From assembly GCA_024692715.1 (NCBI GenBank), contig JAILMH010000068.1:1-64000 (forward strand): a stretch of DNA of 64,000 nt, given 5' to 3'. The notes under the pieces are model-generated. The model did no database searches, was not told the origin of the DNA, and saw only the letters and a list, made by a program, of their open reading frames with translations. Below are positions 17,741 to 28,203 of the stretch, piece by piece. This DNA is from Lachnospiraceae bacterium (GTDB taxonomy: Bacteria > Bacillota > Clostridia > Lachnospirales > Lachnospiraceae). The position numbers were made by a program, and so were the translations under genes. How positions within the stretch are numbered: the first letter of the stretch is position 1; every line of letters begins with the position of its first letter.

Positions 17741-18999
17741 TCATCCTTACCTTTATCTGTTTTTTCAGGCAGTTTTATAAATATACGTCCCACACGATTC
17801 TTGGACGCCGTAAGCACTTCCATTGAAATACCATCCTCTGTGCTGGCTTTATCTCCCGGCACAGGAAGATGATCCAAAAGTTCTATCACATAACCGCCTA
17901 TAGAATCATAGTCTTCTGATTCTATCTTAGTTCCGAGTGCATCATTGAGGTCATCGAGCTTTACACTTCCATCGACATCATATTCTGATTCGCCAATTTT
18001 ATGGATCAGATCGATCTCATCCTGATCATACTCATCACGGATCTCACCAACAATTTCCTCAATAAGATCTTCAATAGTGACGATTCCAACCGTTGCCCCA
18101 TACTCATTTAGTACGATCGCCATTGTCACCGACGACTTTCTCATATCCAGGAGAAGATCCGATGTTCTCTTGAGCTCATAGGTAAAGTAGCCTTCACGCA
18201 TGTAGTCTCTTACCTTAAAGCCCTCTCTTTCCGCAACAAAAACATCCTTCATGTTGAGAACACCGACTACATTGTCTGTATCCTCTGCATATACCGGAAG
18301 TCGTGTAAAACGGTCTCTGACAAAAAGCTCAGCAACTTCGTCGAAGCCTGCCGTGATCTCTACTTCAGTCACATCTATACGAGGTGTCATGATGTCTCTT
18401 ACGCGGCTGTCTCCAAAATCAACCACGTTGTTGATCATTGCTCTTTCGTCAGATTCGATAACGCCGTCCTCATGGCTCACGTCCACAACAGTTCTGAGCT
18501 CCTGCTCTGACATAGTACTTTCAGCCTTTGACAGATCGATTCTCAGAAGGAAGATCACCAGTGATGAAATTTTATTTATAACAAATACGATCGGTGTAAA
18601 GATCACCATAAGACCGTATATGATATATACAACAAAAAGAGAAAGCTTTTCGTTATAAGCCGTAGCTATATTCTTAGGAGTGATCTCACCAAAGATCAAT
18701 ACGAACAATGTCATCGCAGCTGTCATAAGCCCTACCGGGATACTGACCTGCATGGCGATTATCGTCGCCAGTGAAGAAGCCCCGATGTTTACGATATTGT
18801 TTCCAACAAGTATCGTCGAAAGCATTTTGCTCCACTGCTCCTGCATTTTCATCAAAAGCCTTGCTCTGCGGCTTCCGCCCTCAGCCAGTGAGCGGATCTT
18901 GATTTTATTTACTGTTGTAAGGGCCGTTTCCGCAGCCGAAAAGAAGGCTGACAGAAACAGCAGTATCATCAAAATTATCCATTGGACCGCGTTATCCAT
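17737..18999 (-). CDS. CNNM/hemolysin-family protein with CBS domains and CorC/HlyC domain
   Basis: DUF21-type TM region, IMTPRIDVTEVEI, CBS pair, C-terminal YDVDGSVKLDDLNDALG. Confidence 0.93.
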   Translation of the reverse strand: MDNAVQWIILMILLFLSAFFSAAETALTTVNKIKIRSLAEGGSRRARLLMKMQEQWSKMLSTILVGNNIVNIGASSLATIIAMQVSIPVGLMTAAMTLFVLIFGEITPKNIATAYNEKLSLFVVYIIYGLMVIFTPIVFVINKISSLVIFLLRIDLSKAESTMSEQELRTVVDVSHEDGVIESDERAMINNVVDFGDSRVRDIMTPRIDVTEVEITAGFDEVAELFVRDRFTRLPVYAEDTDNVVGVLNMKDVFVAEREGFKVRDYMREGYFTYELKRTSDLLLDMRKSSVTMAIVLNEYGATVGIVTIEDLIEEIVGEIRDEYDQDEIDLIHKIGESEYDVDGSVKLDDLNDALGTKIESEDYDSIGGYVIELLDHLPVPGDKASTEDGISMEVLTASKNRVGRIFIKLPEKTDKGKDD

Positions 19000-19002
19000 A
19001 TA

Positions 19003-19782
19003 TTATCGTTCCTCTATCTTTGCTTCTGACTTAAGCTCAGATGCCGGCAAAATGCTCAGGTTATCAATGACACCTGCAGCGAAAGATGCTGTGCCGATTC
19101 CGGCATTTCTCATCTCAGCTTTCTGACCGGCAACATCAAATGCTGCCACTGCAGTAACAACTGAATCAAATATATTTTCGATACCGCCCTCAGCAAGGAA
19201 TGCTGCAATAACTGCAGTAAGCGCTGCACCTGTACCGGCTACTCTCTTCATGTATGGAACATTATTACTGATACGTGCCTGGCTTGCACGATATACAACA
19301 AGATCTTCCTGTCCTGTCATTACTACACATACATTATATCTATCGGCTATCTGCTGAAGATCATCCAATGAAAGGGTTGCATTTTCCTCGAGTTCCCATC
19401 CATTTAATGCTGCAAGATCAGCCGCTGTTCCACGGATACATGTAACATAAACACTGTTAAGTATCTCATTTACAATTTCAAGGCGGAAGCTTGACTCCCC
19501 TGCTCCATCCGGATCAAGCACTACCGGAACACCCATTTCATTTGCACGGCGTCCTGCCTCGATCATTGAATTAGCAAGTGACTCTGTCGGTGCGCCTACG
19601 TTAAGCATAAGTGCCTGACTTCTGCCAGCAATTTCAGCAGCTTCTTCCGGTGCATCTGTTCCAACTGCACGGGCTCCGAGTCCAAGAAGCATGTTCATAA
19701 CGTAATTAACTGTAACCTGATTTGTAATACAATGTACAAGCGGTCTATTTGAGCGAATTTGCTCAATAAGTTCTTCCTGCAT
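19003..19782 (-). CDS. thiM: Hydroxyethylthiazole kinase
   Basis: RPLVHCITNQVTVNYVMNMLLGLGARAVGTDAPEEAAEI; VVLDPDGAGESSFR. Confidence 0.93.
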   Translation of the reverse strand: MQEELIEQIRSNRPLVHCITNQVTVNYVMNMLLGLGARAVGTDAPEEAAEIAGRSQALMLNVGAPTESLANSMIEAGRRANEMGVPVVLDPDGAGESSFRLEIVNEILNSVYVTCIRGTAADLAALNGWELEENATLSLDDLQQIADRYNVCVVMTGQEDLVVYRASQARISNNVPYMKRVAGTGAALTAVIAAFLAEGGIENIFDSVVTAVAAFDVAGQKAEMRNAGIGTASFAAGVIDNLSILPASELKSEAKIEER

Positions 19783-19882
19783 TTATTTCCTCCAACTTCC
19801 TTACTAAAAATTAGTCAGCGAATATTATAACTTAAAATAATAGGATGGTCAAAATTAAACGTTATAAAATTTTAAACAACAA

Positions 19883-19904
19883 AAGAGAACCCGCAGGTTC
19901 TCTT
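19883..19904 (-). terminator. Terminator downstream of galT
   Basis: AAGAGAACC-TGC-GGGTTCTCTT then TTGTTGTTT. Confidence 0.8.
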
Positions 19905-19931
19905 CTGTCTATGTGTATTTAGGAGCGTAAT

Positions 19932-21437
19932 TTAGATACTGTCTGTAAATCGTTTAAGTGCTTCCTGACTTTCCGGTGTCTGCTTATAAACTCCGGCATC
20001 TTCGAGCACACGGCAGAATACCTTTCCGATCTCATTCTGAAGGATCTCATCAATATTTGCCTCTGTAATCTCACCGTAATTTTTTGAAAATCCATCTACC
20101 CAGTCCGCATGCTTTGCGATCGAATCGATCGAGCGGATATCCTTTCCATCAAGGATAGCTTTCTTTAACTCATCCATTTCACCACGAAGTCTTGAAGGAA
20201 GAACTGCAAGTCCCATAACTTCTATAAGACCTATATTTTCCTTTTTGATGTGATGAAGCTCATTATGCGGATGATAAAGTCCTAAAGGACATTCCGGTGT
20301 TGTTATATTATTACGAAGAGTAAGGTCAATCTCATATTTACCATCTCTCATTCGTACTATTGGTGTGATCGTGTTATGCGGTTCTCCGTCGGTTTCAGCA
20401 AAGATATAGGCACTTTCATCTGTATAAACCCTCCACTTTGTGAGGATCCTTTCTGAAAGTGTGATAACCCTCTCCGGATCTGTTCCACGAAGCCTTATAA
20501 CACTCAGCGGCCATTTTATGACACCGGCTTCGATATCTTCAAAACCTTCAACCGTAAAGGTTCTTGTATATTCTGCACGAGCCATCGGAAATTCATAATG
20601 TCCGCCCTGAAAATGATCATGTGACAGAATAGAGCCGCCAACGATCGGAAGATCCGCATTTGAGCCGATCGTATAATGAGGAAAAAGTCTGATAAAATCA
20701 AACAGTTTTTCAAATGCTGAACGATCGATCTTCATCGGAGTATGCTGCTTATTAAATACGATGCAATGCTCATTATAATAAACATATGGTGAGTACTGCA
20801 TGTAAAATTCCTGATTTGCGATAGTTATCGGAATTATCCTGTGATTCTCACGTGCAGGATGATTCAGCCTTCCTGCATACCCTTCGTTTTCTGCACAAAG
20901 CTGACACTTGGGATAGGCTGTCTGCGGTGCATTTTTAGCTGCTGCTATTGCTTTAGGATCTTTTTCCGGCTTACTCAGATTTATTGTAATATCCAACGGA
21001 CCATATTCTGTATCCGTTTTCCACTTAAGATCTTTCTTTATACGGTATCTCCTAATATAATCCGTATCCTGACTGAATTTATAAAACCAGTCAGTTGCCT
21101 TTCCCGGGTCCTCCGCATATAATTTCCTGAATTTCGCTCTAACCTCTGACGGTCTTGGAACCAGGCAGTTCATCACCCTTGTATCAAAAAGATCACGACT
21201 TACCGGACCGTTATCGTCCATGAGCTTATTTTCCCATGCATAATCCAAAATTTCCTTAAGGATTTCTTCGAGATCTGTGCAGGTAACTCCCTCCGGTGCC
21301 TCATAGCTGTCCCGCTTAAGGCAATCCAGAATAAGATTCACTGTATATACTTCGTCATCATCTGTGATCAGACCTGTATTTAGGCCATAACCAACAAGAT
21401 TCTTTATCGTCTGATCAATATTAACTGCCATTTCCAC
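19932..21437 (-). CDS. galT: UDP-glucose--hexose-1-phosphate uridylyltransferase, Firmicutes GalT type
   Basis: YPKCQLCAENEGYAGRLNHPARENHRIIPI; SHDHFQGGHYEFPM. Confidence 0.95.
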   Translation of the reverse strand: MEMAVNIDQTIKNLVGYGLNTGLITDDDEVYTVNLILDCLKRDSYEAPEGVTCTDLEEILKEILDYAWENKLMDDNGPVSRDLFDTRVMNCLVPRPSEVRAKFRKLYAEDPGKATDWFYKFSQDTDYIRRYRIKKDLKWKTDTEYGPLDITINLSKPEKDPKAIAAAKNAPQTAYPKCQLCAENEGYAGRLNHPARENHRIIPITIANQEFYMQYSPYVYYNEHCIVFNKQHTPMKIDRSAFEKLFDFIRLFPHYTIGSNADLPIVGGSILSHDHFQGGHYEFPMARAEYTRTFTVEGFEDIEAGVIKWPLSVIRLRGTDPERVITLSERILTKWRVYTDESAYIFAETDGEPHNTITPIVRMRDGKYEIDLTLRNNITTPECPLGLYHPHNELHHIKKENIGLIEVMGLAVLPSRLRGEMDELKKAILDGKDIRSIDSIAKHADWVDGFSKNYGEITEANIDEILQNEIGKVFCRVLEDAGVYKQTPESQEALKRFTDSI

Positions 21438-21449
21438 TACCTCATACTA

Positions 21450-22619
21450 TCAGTCTGTAAGTCTTCTTGCTCCATCACTTGCATCTGCAATATAGAATTC
21501 GCAATCAAGACCGGTTCTTTCTTTATAGACTTTGCTTATCTGCTTCTGGAATTCTTCTACTGCATCATTCTTTACAATGCTGACTGTGCATCCTCCGAAA
21601 CCGCCGCCTGTCATACGAGAGCCTACAACTCCCTCAATTTTCCACGCTTCTTCAGCAAGCACATCAAGCTCAGGGCATGAAACTTCATAGTCATCACGAA
21701 GTGATACATGTGACTCATTCATAAGCTTTCCGAATGCTTCAAGATCACCCTTTTTAAGTGCTTCAACTGCATGAATAGTTCTCTGATTTTCATAAACTGC
21801 ATGCTTTGCACGTTTTTTGCAAATCTCATCTTTGATTGCATCTTTATTGGCCTCAAAGCCCTTTTCATCAAGATCTCCAAGTGTTTTAATATCTACTGCC
21901 TTCTGAAGATCAGCAAGTGCTGTTTCACTTTCACGACGACGGTCATTATAAGCACTTCCGGCCAGCTTATGTTTTACTTTACTATTAGTGATAACGATCT
22001 TTTCATTCTTAAGATTAAGCGGAACATAATCAAATTTAAGTGTTGCAGTATCAAGGAAGATAGCGCAGTCTTTCTTACCCATTGCAGAGGCAAACTGATC
22101 CATGATTCCACAGTTCATGCCATTATATTTATTTTCTGAGTACTGTCCAAGCTTGGCGCACTCAACCATATCTATAGGAAGATCAAAGAGATCCCTGCAT
22201 ATTACAGCCGGAATTTCTTCGATAGAAGCTGAAGCTGAAAGTCCACTTCCGGCAGGCATATCTGAAAGCATTACCATGTCATAACCTGAAGGAATTTCAC
22301 GACCATTTTCCTTCAGCGCCCAGATAACACCGGCCTGATAATCATACCAGATACCGTTATTGTTAGGTGCAAATGTATCAATGTCAAGTTCTTTGACACC
22401 ATCATTCGGATAAGTCATGTTATACCAGCGAACCTTACGATCCTCTCTCTTTCTTGCAACTGCGTAGTTACCCATTGAAAGAGCGCACGGGAATACATGT
22501 CCGCCATTATAATCTGTGTGTTCTCCAATCAAATTAACTCGTCCCGGCGCAAAATAACATCTGATGTCGCCATCAGCCCCAAATTTTTTCTTAAATTCTT
22601 CTAATACCTTCTCTATCAT
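21450..22619 (-). CDS. galK: Galactokinase
   Basis: APGRVNLIGEHTDYNGGHVFPCAL; MTGGGFGGCTVSIV; SAYNDRRRE. Confidence 0.97.
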   Translation of the reverse strand: MIEKVLEEFKKKFGADGDIRCYFAPGRVNLIGEHTDYNGGHVFPCALSMGNYAVARKREDRKVRWYNMTYPNDGVKELDIDTFAPNNNGIWYDYQAGVIWALKENGREIPSGYDMVMLSDMPAGSGLSASASIEEIPAVICRDLFDLPIDMVECAKLGQYSENKYNGMNCGIMDQFASAMGKKDCAIFLDTATLKFDYVPLNLKNEKIVITNSKVKHKLAGSAYNDRRRESETALADLQKAVDIKTLGDLDEKGFEANKDAIKDEICKKRAKHAVYENQRTIHAVEALKKGDLEAFGKLMNESHVSLRDDYEVSCPELDVLAEEAWKIEGVVGSRMTGGGFGGCTVSIVKNDAVEEFQKQISKVYKERTGLDCEFYIADASDGARRLTD

Positions 22620-22662
22620 ATCAAATATTCCCTTTCGTAATTTATCGTTGATCGATACCTAT

Positions 22663-22691
22663 ATGATAGTATTTATGCCGGTTTTGTACAA
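22663..22691 (-). promoter_or_regulatory. Candidate galK promoter
   Basis: TTGTAC-17 nt-TATCAT on minus strand. Confidence 0.5.
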
Positions 22692-22718
22692 TATGTTATA
22701 GTTTCGGTAATATGTCAT
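22690..22718. promoter_or_regulatory. Candidate AraC-type operator (direct repeats AATATGTYAT)
   Basis: AATATGTTAT at 22690 and AATATGTCAT at 22709, proximal copy overlapping galK -35. Confidence 0.4.
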
Positions 22719-22758
22719 TTTGTTGCATTATTCAGAATAATAGTATAATATATCAGCT

Positions 22759-23592
22759 ATGAATAAATCATTTAAGACTAATTTTATTACTAAGGAAACA
22801 GATATGGTCTCTCTGTCTGTCAACAATGTCGGGTTTCAGCGCTGCGAACCGCTGCACACATGGGGTCCCGGTGTAAGAGATCACTTTCTTATTCACCATA
22901 TCGTAAAAGGTACCGGTCACTATGAAGTTGACGGAAAAACATATACTCTTCATGCTGGAGATTCATTTTTGGTTTATCCAAATGTACTGGTAAAATACTA
23001 TGCAGATAAGGATGATCCCTGGGAATACTATTGGGTTGGCTTTACAGGCTCTGATGGTCCAAGTCTTATGCTTGCCACTGATTTCTCCAAGGAGTTCCCA
23101 ATAATACACCATAATCCCGATGAAAGCGGACTTGTCAGAAGAAAAATACTTGATATATATGAATCCCGCGGCAACTCCTTTGCAAACCAGATTGCAATGA
23201 CCGGAGCGCTGTACACGGCACTATCCTATTTTATAAAAATTTCCAAAAACAAATCCGACCGCGATGATACATATCTGACATATGTTAAGGCCGCCAAAAA
23301 TTATATTGCTGCAAACTATTCCTACGAAATATCCGTCGACGAGATCGCATATTATGTCGGGATAAGCCGAAGCCATTTATTTAGAGCATTCAGAATGCAT
23401 GTCGGAGAATCTCCAAAAGAATATCTGACCAACTACCGGATCAATATCGCATGTGCACTACTTCGTGAAACCGATCTTTCAATTACTTCGATTGCAAAAT
23501 CAGTAGGTTTTGAAAATAATCTCTATTTTTCAAAAACCTTCCATAAAGTAAAAGGCATGGCACCGTCAATATATTCAAAGAGTCATAAATAA
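22759..23592 (+). CDS. AraC-family transcriptional regulator, probable gal regulator
   Basis: N-terminal cupin, C-terminal double HTH (SVDEIAYYVGISRSHLFRAFRMHVGESPKEYLTNYRIN; TSIAKSVGFENNLYFSKTFHKVKGMAPSIY). Confidence 0.93.
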   Translation: MNKSFKTNFITKETDMVSLSVNNVGFQRCEPLHTWGPGVRDHFLIHHIVKGTGHYEVDGKTYTLHAGDSFLVYPNVLVKYYADKDDPWEYYWVGFTGSDGPSLMLATDFSKEFPIIHHNPDESGLVRRKILDIYESRGNSFANQIAMTGALYTALSYFIKISKNKSDRDDTYLTYVKAAKNYIAANYSYEISVDEIAYYVGISRSHLFRAFRMHVGESPKEYLTNYRINIACALLRETDLSITSIAKSVGFENNLYFSKTFHKVKGMAPSIYSKSHK

Positions 23593-23599
23593 GGATAAA

Positions 23600-23633
23600 A
23601 AAAGAGATGTGGATCAATTTCCACATCTCTTTT
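23600..23633. terminator. Bidirectional terminator between araC-type gene and rny
   Basis: AAAAGAGATGTGG-N8-CCACATCTCTTTT. Confidence 0.85.
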
Positions 23634-23635
23634 GC

Positions 23636-25189
23636 TTACTTAGCGTAATCAGTAACTCTGCTCTCACGAATGATATTAACTTTGATCTGTCCCGGATATT
23701 CCATCTCGTTCTCGATCTTCTTAGCAATATCTCGTGCCATCAGAACCATCTCAGTATCATTTACCTGATCAGGAACTACCATAACACGTACTTCACGTCC
23801 TGCCTGAATAGCAAAGGATTTCTCAACTCCCTTAAAGGAATTTGTTATATCTTCTAATTGTTTAAGTCGATTTGTATACGCATCAAGGGTTTCACGTCTT
23901 GCACCCGGACGAGCTGCAGAAATTGTATCTGCCGCCTGTACCAGACAAGCAATAAGTGATGTCGGCTCAACATCACCGTGATGTGCCTCAACTGCATTTA
24001 TAACTATAGGTGACTCTTTATACTTACGGCAGAGATCTGCACCAAGCTGTATGTGAGAGCCTTCCATTTCATGATCAACAGATTTACCTATATCATGAAG
24101 AAGTCCTGCACGTTTTGCAAGACGTACATCCAATCCCAGTTCTGAAGCGAAGAGGCCTGTAAGAATTGCAACCTCTACTGAATGCTTTAATGCATTCTGA
24201 CCATAACTTGTACGATACTTCATCCTACCAAGAAGTCGTATGAGCTCTGGGTGAAGATTTGGAACTCCTGATTCAAGAGCTGCTGCCTCACCTTCTTCTC
24301 TAATGGTAGTCTCAACTTCTTTCTTAGCTTTCTCTACCATTTCCTCAATCTTAGCCGGATGGATTCGTCCATCTACGATCAGCTTTTCAAGGGCGATTCT
24401 GGCAACTTCTCTTCTTATAGGATCAAATCCCGAAAGAATAACTGCCTCTGGCGTATCGTCAATAATAAGATCTACACCCGTAAGAGTCTCGAGCGTACGG
24501 ATATTTCTACCTTCACGTCCGATAATTCTTCCCTTCATTTCATCATTAGGAAGCTGCACAACCGAAATAGTCGTTTCTGCAACATGATCTGCTGCGCATC
24601 TCTGAATTGCATTAACAACCAGCTCCTTAGCCTTTTTGTCCGCTTCTTCTTTAGCACGTGACTCATATTCTTTAATCATCAGTGCGGACTCGTGCTTTAC
24701 ATCGTCTTCAACAATTTTTAAAAGATATTCCTTTGCCTGTTCAGAGGTAAGACCTGAAATTCTCTCCAGTTCCTGTACTCGTTCTTCGTTAAGCTTCGCA
24801 ATCTTTTCTTTCTGCCTGTTCAGCTCATTTTCTTTAGCAATGCAGCTTGCTTCACGTTTCTCAAGCAGCTCGGATTTCTTGTCAACAGACTCTTCCTTCT
24901 GTTGAGCACGTCGTTCCATCCTTTGCAGTTCAGATCTTCTCTCCTTATTTTCCCTCTCAAGTTCATTCTTCTGTCTGATCGACTCTTCCTTAACCTCAAG
25001 AAGCTTTTCGCGTTTCAGATCTTCAGCAGCTTTCTCCGCTTTTTCGGTGATTTCCTTCGCCTTAGTATCTGCATCTCCAATGATTCTCTTAATTTTCTGC
25101 TCATGAAGATTTGTTGCAATTACTGCAGCAACAGGAACTGCTATTACCAGAGTAACGAGCACGGCAATAACGATAGCCATACCGCCCAT
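23636..25189 (-). CDS. rny: Ribonuclease Y
   Basis: N-terminal TM, coiled coil, KH ([31 protein letters not shown]), HD domain ([12 protein letters not shown]). Confidence 0.97.
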   Translation of the reverse strand: MGGMAIVIAVLVTLVIAVPVAAVIATNLHEQKIKRIIGDADTKAKEITEKAEKAAEDLKREKLLEVKEESIRQKNELERENKERRSELQRMERRAQQKEESVDKKSELLEKREASCIAKENELNRQKEKIAKLNEERVQELERISGLTSEQAKEYLLKIVEDDVKHESALMIKEYESRAKEEADKKAKELVVNAIQRCAADHVAETTISVVQLPNDEMKGRIIGREGRNIRTLETLTGVDLIIDDTPEAVILSGFDPIRREVARIALEKLIVDGRIHPAKIEEMVEKAKKEVETTIREEGEAAALESGVPNLHPELIRLLGRMKYRTSYGQNALKHSVEVAILTGLFASELGLDVRLAKRAGLLHDIGKSVDHEMEGSHIQLGADLCRKYKESPIVINAVEAHHGDVEPTSLIACLVQAADTISAARPGARRETLDAYTNRLKQLEDITNSFKGVEKSFAIQAGREVRVMVVPDQVNDTEMVLMARDIAKKIENEMEYPGQIKVNIIRESRVTDYAK

Positions 25190-25311
25190 CTGTGCAGGAG
25201 CACCTCCTTATGTAATTTTAATTGTACTATGATAAACTTCAACAGCAGGCAAGCTATTAAAGTTCATAAAAAATCCATATACAACGTATTAATTTTATCC
25301 TATCTAATATT

Positions 25312-25920
25312 TTATGTCAAGCGCTCTAACACCGTGCGAATGTCGTAAATATCAAATCCTTTGCCTGATAGATAGCGCATTAATTTCTGTGTTCCTGCAT
25401 AATCCAACTCTGAAATATCATGACATTTTTTCTTGATTAATTTTTCGATGAGTATGATGTCTGAGTCTTCTCCTTCATCCTGGTCTTCCATCGCTGTCAC
25501 GATAATATCCTTTGCTATACCTTTTGCCTTAAGCTCCTCTTCGATAACCCTTCTCGACTTGACTCTGGACTTTTCTCTAATGTATATACGAGCATATCTC
25601 TCATCATCCAGATAATGTCCTCTTTTAGCAGCTTCAACTGCTTCATCTATGGCTTCAGGCGGATACATATTTTCTTTTAGCTTAAAACGAAGCTGCTTCT
25701 CTGTCCTATCCTGCTTATCCAACAGGTGAAGTGTTCTTGTCTTGGCTCTCTTAAAAAGTACCTCTGTCAAAATCCTTTTATAGAGATCCTCTTCAAATTC
25801 CATTCCCTCTGTAAGCTGATACTGTTTTACATCTGAAATGTACAAAACAAAGGAGGGCTCATCATTCAAATAGATGAGCACCTTTCCTTTACGATATGGT
25901 TCTATGGCTGTGATATTCAT
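25312..25920 (-). CDS. recX: RecX regulatory protein
   Basis: RTLHLLDKQDRTEKQLRFKLKENMYPPEAIDEAVEAAKRGHYLDDERYARIYI; adjacent to recA. Confidence 0.92.
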   Translation of the reverse strand: MNITAIEPYRKGKVLIYLNDEPSFVLYISDVKQYQLTEGMEFEEDLYKRILTEVLFKRAKTRTLHLLDKQDRTEKQLRFKLKENMYPPEAIDEAVEAAKRGHYLDDERYARIYIREKSRVKSRRVIEEELKAKGIAKDIIVTAMEDQDEGEDSDIILIEKLIKKKCHDISELDYAGTQKLMRYLSGKGFDIYDIRTVLERLT

Positions 25921-26996
25921 TATTTCTTAGCTTCCGCAGCTGCTTTCGCTTCTTTATTTTCTTCTGGCTTAGAGTCCGCTTTACCAGCCTTTGCAGGTTC
26001 TTCTTTAATAAGTCCATAGTGGACACGAACAGCATGATCTACCTCTTCGAGTATCTCTTTATGCTCTTCAAGATATTGTTTTGTGTTCTCACGACCCTGT
26101 CCGATCTTGTCTCCTTTATAAGAGTACCATGCACCGGCCTTATTGATGATATTAAGGTTTGCTGCAAGATCAAGTACATCACCTGTAACTGAAATTCCCT
26201 TACCAAACATAATATCAAATTCAGCTTCCTTGAATGGCGGAGCGATCTTATTCTTAACGATCTTTACACGCGTTCTGTTACCGATAACTTCACCACCCTG
26301 AGTAATCTTATCAATCTTTCTGACATCAAGACGCACTGATGAATAAAACTTAAGAGCACGTCCGCCTGTTGTCGTCTCAGGATTACCGAACATGATACCA
26401 ACCTTCTCACGGAGCTGGTTGATAAAGATTACGATACAATTAGACTTACTGATGACTGCAGTGAGCTTTCTAAGTGCCTGAGACATAAGTCTTGCCTGAA
26501 GGCCCACATGAGAATCACCCATTTCACCATCAATTTCAGCCTTCGGCACAAGAGCTGCAACAGAGTCGACTACAACAATATCTACAGCTCCTGAACGAAC
26601 CATTGTCTCTGTGATCTCAAGCGCCTGTTCACCTGAATCCGGCTGTGATATATAGAGATTATCGATATCTACACCGATATTTTTAGCATATACCGGGTCA
26701 AGAGCATGTTCAGCATCAATAAATCCGGCTACTCCGCCTCTTTTCTGTACTTCAGCGATCATATGAAGTGTAACCGTTGTTTTACCTGAAGATTCAGGTC
26801 CATAGATCTCAACTACTCTTCCTCTTGGGATACCGCCAAGTCCAAGTGCGATATCAAGACTAAGTGAACCTGTAGGTACTGTCTCAATGTTCATGTTCTG
26901 CTGACTGTCTCCAAGCTTCATGACAGCGCCTTTACCAAACTGTTTCTCGATCTGGGCAAGAGCAACGTCTAATGCCTTTTTCTTATCCTCGTTCAT
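25920..26996 (-). CDS. recA: Recombinase RecA
   Basis: Walker [32 protein letters not shown]. Confidence 0.99.
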   Translation of the reverse strand: MNEDKKKALDVALAQIEKQFGKGAVMKLGDSQQNMNIETVPTGSLSLDIALGLGGIPRGRVVEIYGPESSGKTTVTLHMIAEVQKRGGVAGFIDAEHALDPVYAKNIGVDIDNLYISQPDSGEQALEITETMVRSGAVDIVVVDSVAALVPKAEIDGEMGDSHVGLQARLMSQALRKLTAVISKSNCIVIFINQLREKVGIMFGNPETTTGGRALKFYSSVRLDVRKIDKITQGGEVIGNRTRVKIVKNKIAPPFKEAEFDIMFGKGISVTGDVLDLAANLNIINKAGAWYSYKGDKIGQGRENTKQYLEEHKEILEEVDHAVRVHYGLIKEEPAKAGKADSKPEENKEAKAAAEAKK

Positions 26997-27058
26997 TATG
27001 AATTCCTTTCATTTATAAAAAAATGTTCTGCTACATGTAAATTCTAATACTTATGTTC

Positions 27059-27072
27059 CGAACAGTCGTTCG
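27059..27072. promoter_or_regulatory. LexA/SOS box upstream of recA
   Basis: CGAACGACTGTTCG (GAAC-N4-GTTC), just downstream of the -10. Confidence 0.85.
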
Positions 27073-27078
27073 TAAATA

Positions 27079-27107
27079 ATAGTATCTCAAATAAAACTCT
27101 GTGTCAA
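27079..27107 (-). promoter_or_regulatory. recA promoter
   Basis: TTGACA-17 nt-TACTAT on minus strand. Confidence 0.8.
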
Positions 27108-27201
27108 CCTCCTTTCTAAATTTCTAAGATCCATTGTAAGGTCAAACTGATGTTATTCACTCATTAAATAGGGATTTTGCAGAGATTCCTGCATTGAAAA
27201 A

Positions 27202-27224
27202 CGTATCCGCCAGAAACGGATACG
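27202..27224 (-). terminator. Terminator downstream of yigZ-like gene
   Basis: CGTATCCG-TTTCTGG-CGGATACG followed by T5. Confidence 0.8.
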
Positions 27225-27253
27225 CACTATATTATACTATATTTAATTTTTTA

Positions 27254-27913
27254 TCAAGTACCCTCTTCAATTACCGGTATTCCTAAAAATTCTACTGATC
27301 CTCTTTCAAAAAGCACATCACCATTCAAAAGATTTGTAAGTTCTTCTTCGAAACCGTCTGCTGATTCCGGCTCGAGAAGAACCGGAAAAGTCACATCTGC
27401 CCCGTAAACGGGTTCTTTAAAATTAAGTCCGTGATCACTGAGATACCTGCGCACCTTAGGTTCTCCGGCATAGCTGAAAGTAACATCTATCGTGAGCATT
27501 GGTTTCATTTCAACGATCTCAGTTCCGCTCAATGCTTCGACAGCAGCTCCACTGTACGCCCTTACAAGACCTCCCGTACCAAGAAGTGTTCCGCCAAAAT
27601 ATCTTGTAACAACAACACAGATATTTTTTAATCCCCTTCCTGTAATGCAGTCAAGGATCGGACGCCCCGCCGTTCCGGAGGGTTCTCCATCATCAGACGA
27701 ATGAACTATATCCGGCGCGCCGTTTTCTCCAACGATCACCCATGCACTGCAATGATGTTTGGCATCATAATATTTTTTCTTTTCAGACGCAAGAAAAGCC
27801 GCAGCTTCAGACTCCGTATCCGTATGTTTAACGGCTGCGATGAAGCGCGACTTTTTCTCAACTAATTCTCCTCCGAAAATTCCATTATCCGCAGGTGTTC
27901 TATAAGGTTTCAT
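27254..27913 (-). CDS. YigZ/IMPACT family protein
   Basis: KKSRFIAAVKHTDTESEAAAFLASEKKKYYDAKHHCSAWVIG-type region; DDGEPSGTAGRPIL. Confidence 0.93.
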   Translation of the reverse strand: MKPYRTPADNGIFGGELVEKKSRFIAAVKHTDTESEAAAFLASEKKKYYDAKHHCSAWVIVGENGAPDIVHSSDDGEPSGTAGRPILDCITGRGLKNICVVVTRYFGGTLLGTGGLVRAYSGAAVEALSGTEIVEMKPMLTIDVTFSYAGEPKVRRYLSDHGLNFKEPVYGADVTFPVLLEPESADGFEEELTNLLNGDVLFERGSVEFLGIPVIEEGT

Positions 27914-28203
27914 GAATCTTTCTCCCTGTTAGTTTTTTCCTTGACAAGTCTCCAGTATTCATCCATCTCCTTCGGCGTCCCGTAAAGAATGGCATTTTCC
28001 GGACATACTGTTGCACAGGCTGCGCATAGAAGGCATGGCTTAAACCATTCCGGCTTTCCATCGACCATCTTAATATGTCCTGTCGGGCATCTACGCTCAC
28101 ACTCTCCACATCCGTCACAATTGGCGGATGCGAAGAATCTGGCGTTCATTCCCGGAAGAGCTTTTGATTCTTTTCCAAAAATTTTACTGAACAAATTATT
28201 CAA
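27910..28203 (-). CDS. 4Fe-4S dicluster ferredoxin-like protein
   Basis: CDGCGECERRCPTGHI and CLLCAACATVCPENAI. Confidence 0.88.
   Translation of the reverse strand: MNNLFSKIFGKESKALPGMNARFFASANCDGCGECERRCPTGHIKMVDGKPEWFKPCLLCAACATVCPENAILYGTPKEMDEYWRLVKEKTNREKDS

Noticed and set aside
19783-19931. Possible TPP riboswitch upstream of thiM
   Set aside because: No TPP core sequence seen, and the interval is AT-rich with only the galT terminator as clear structure
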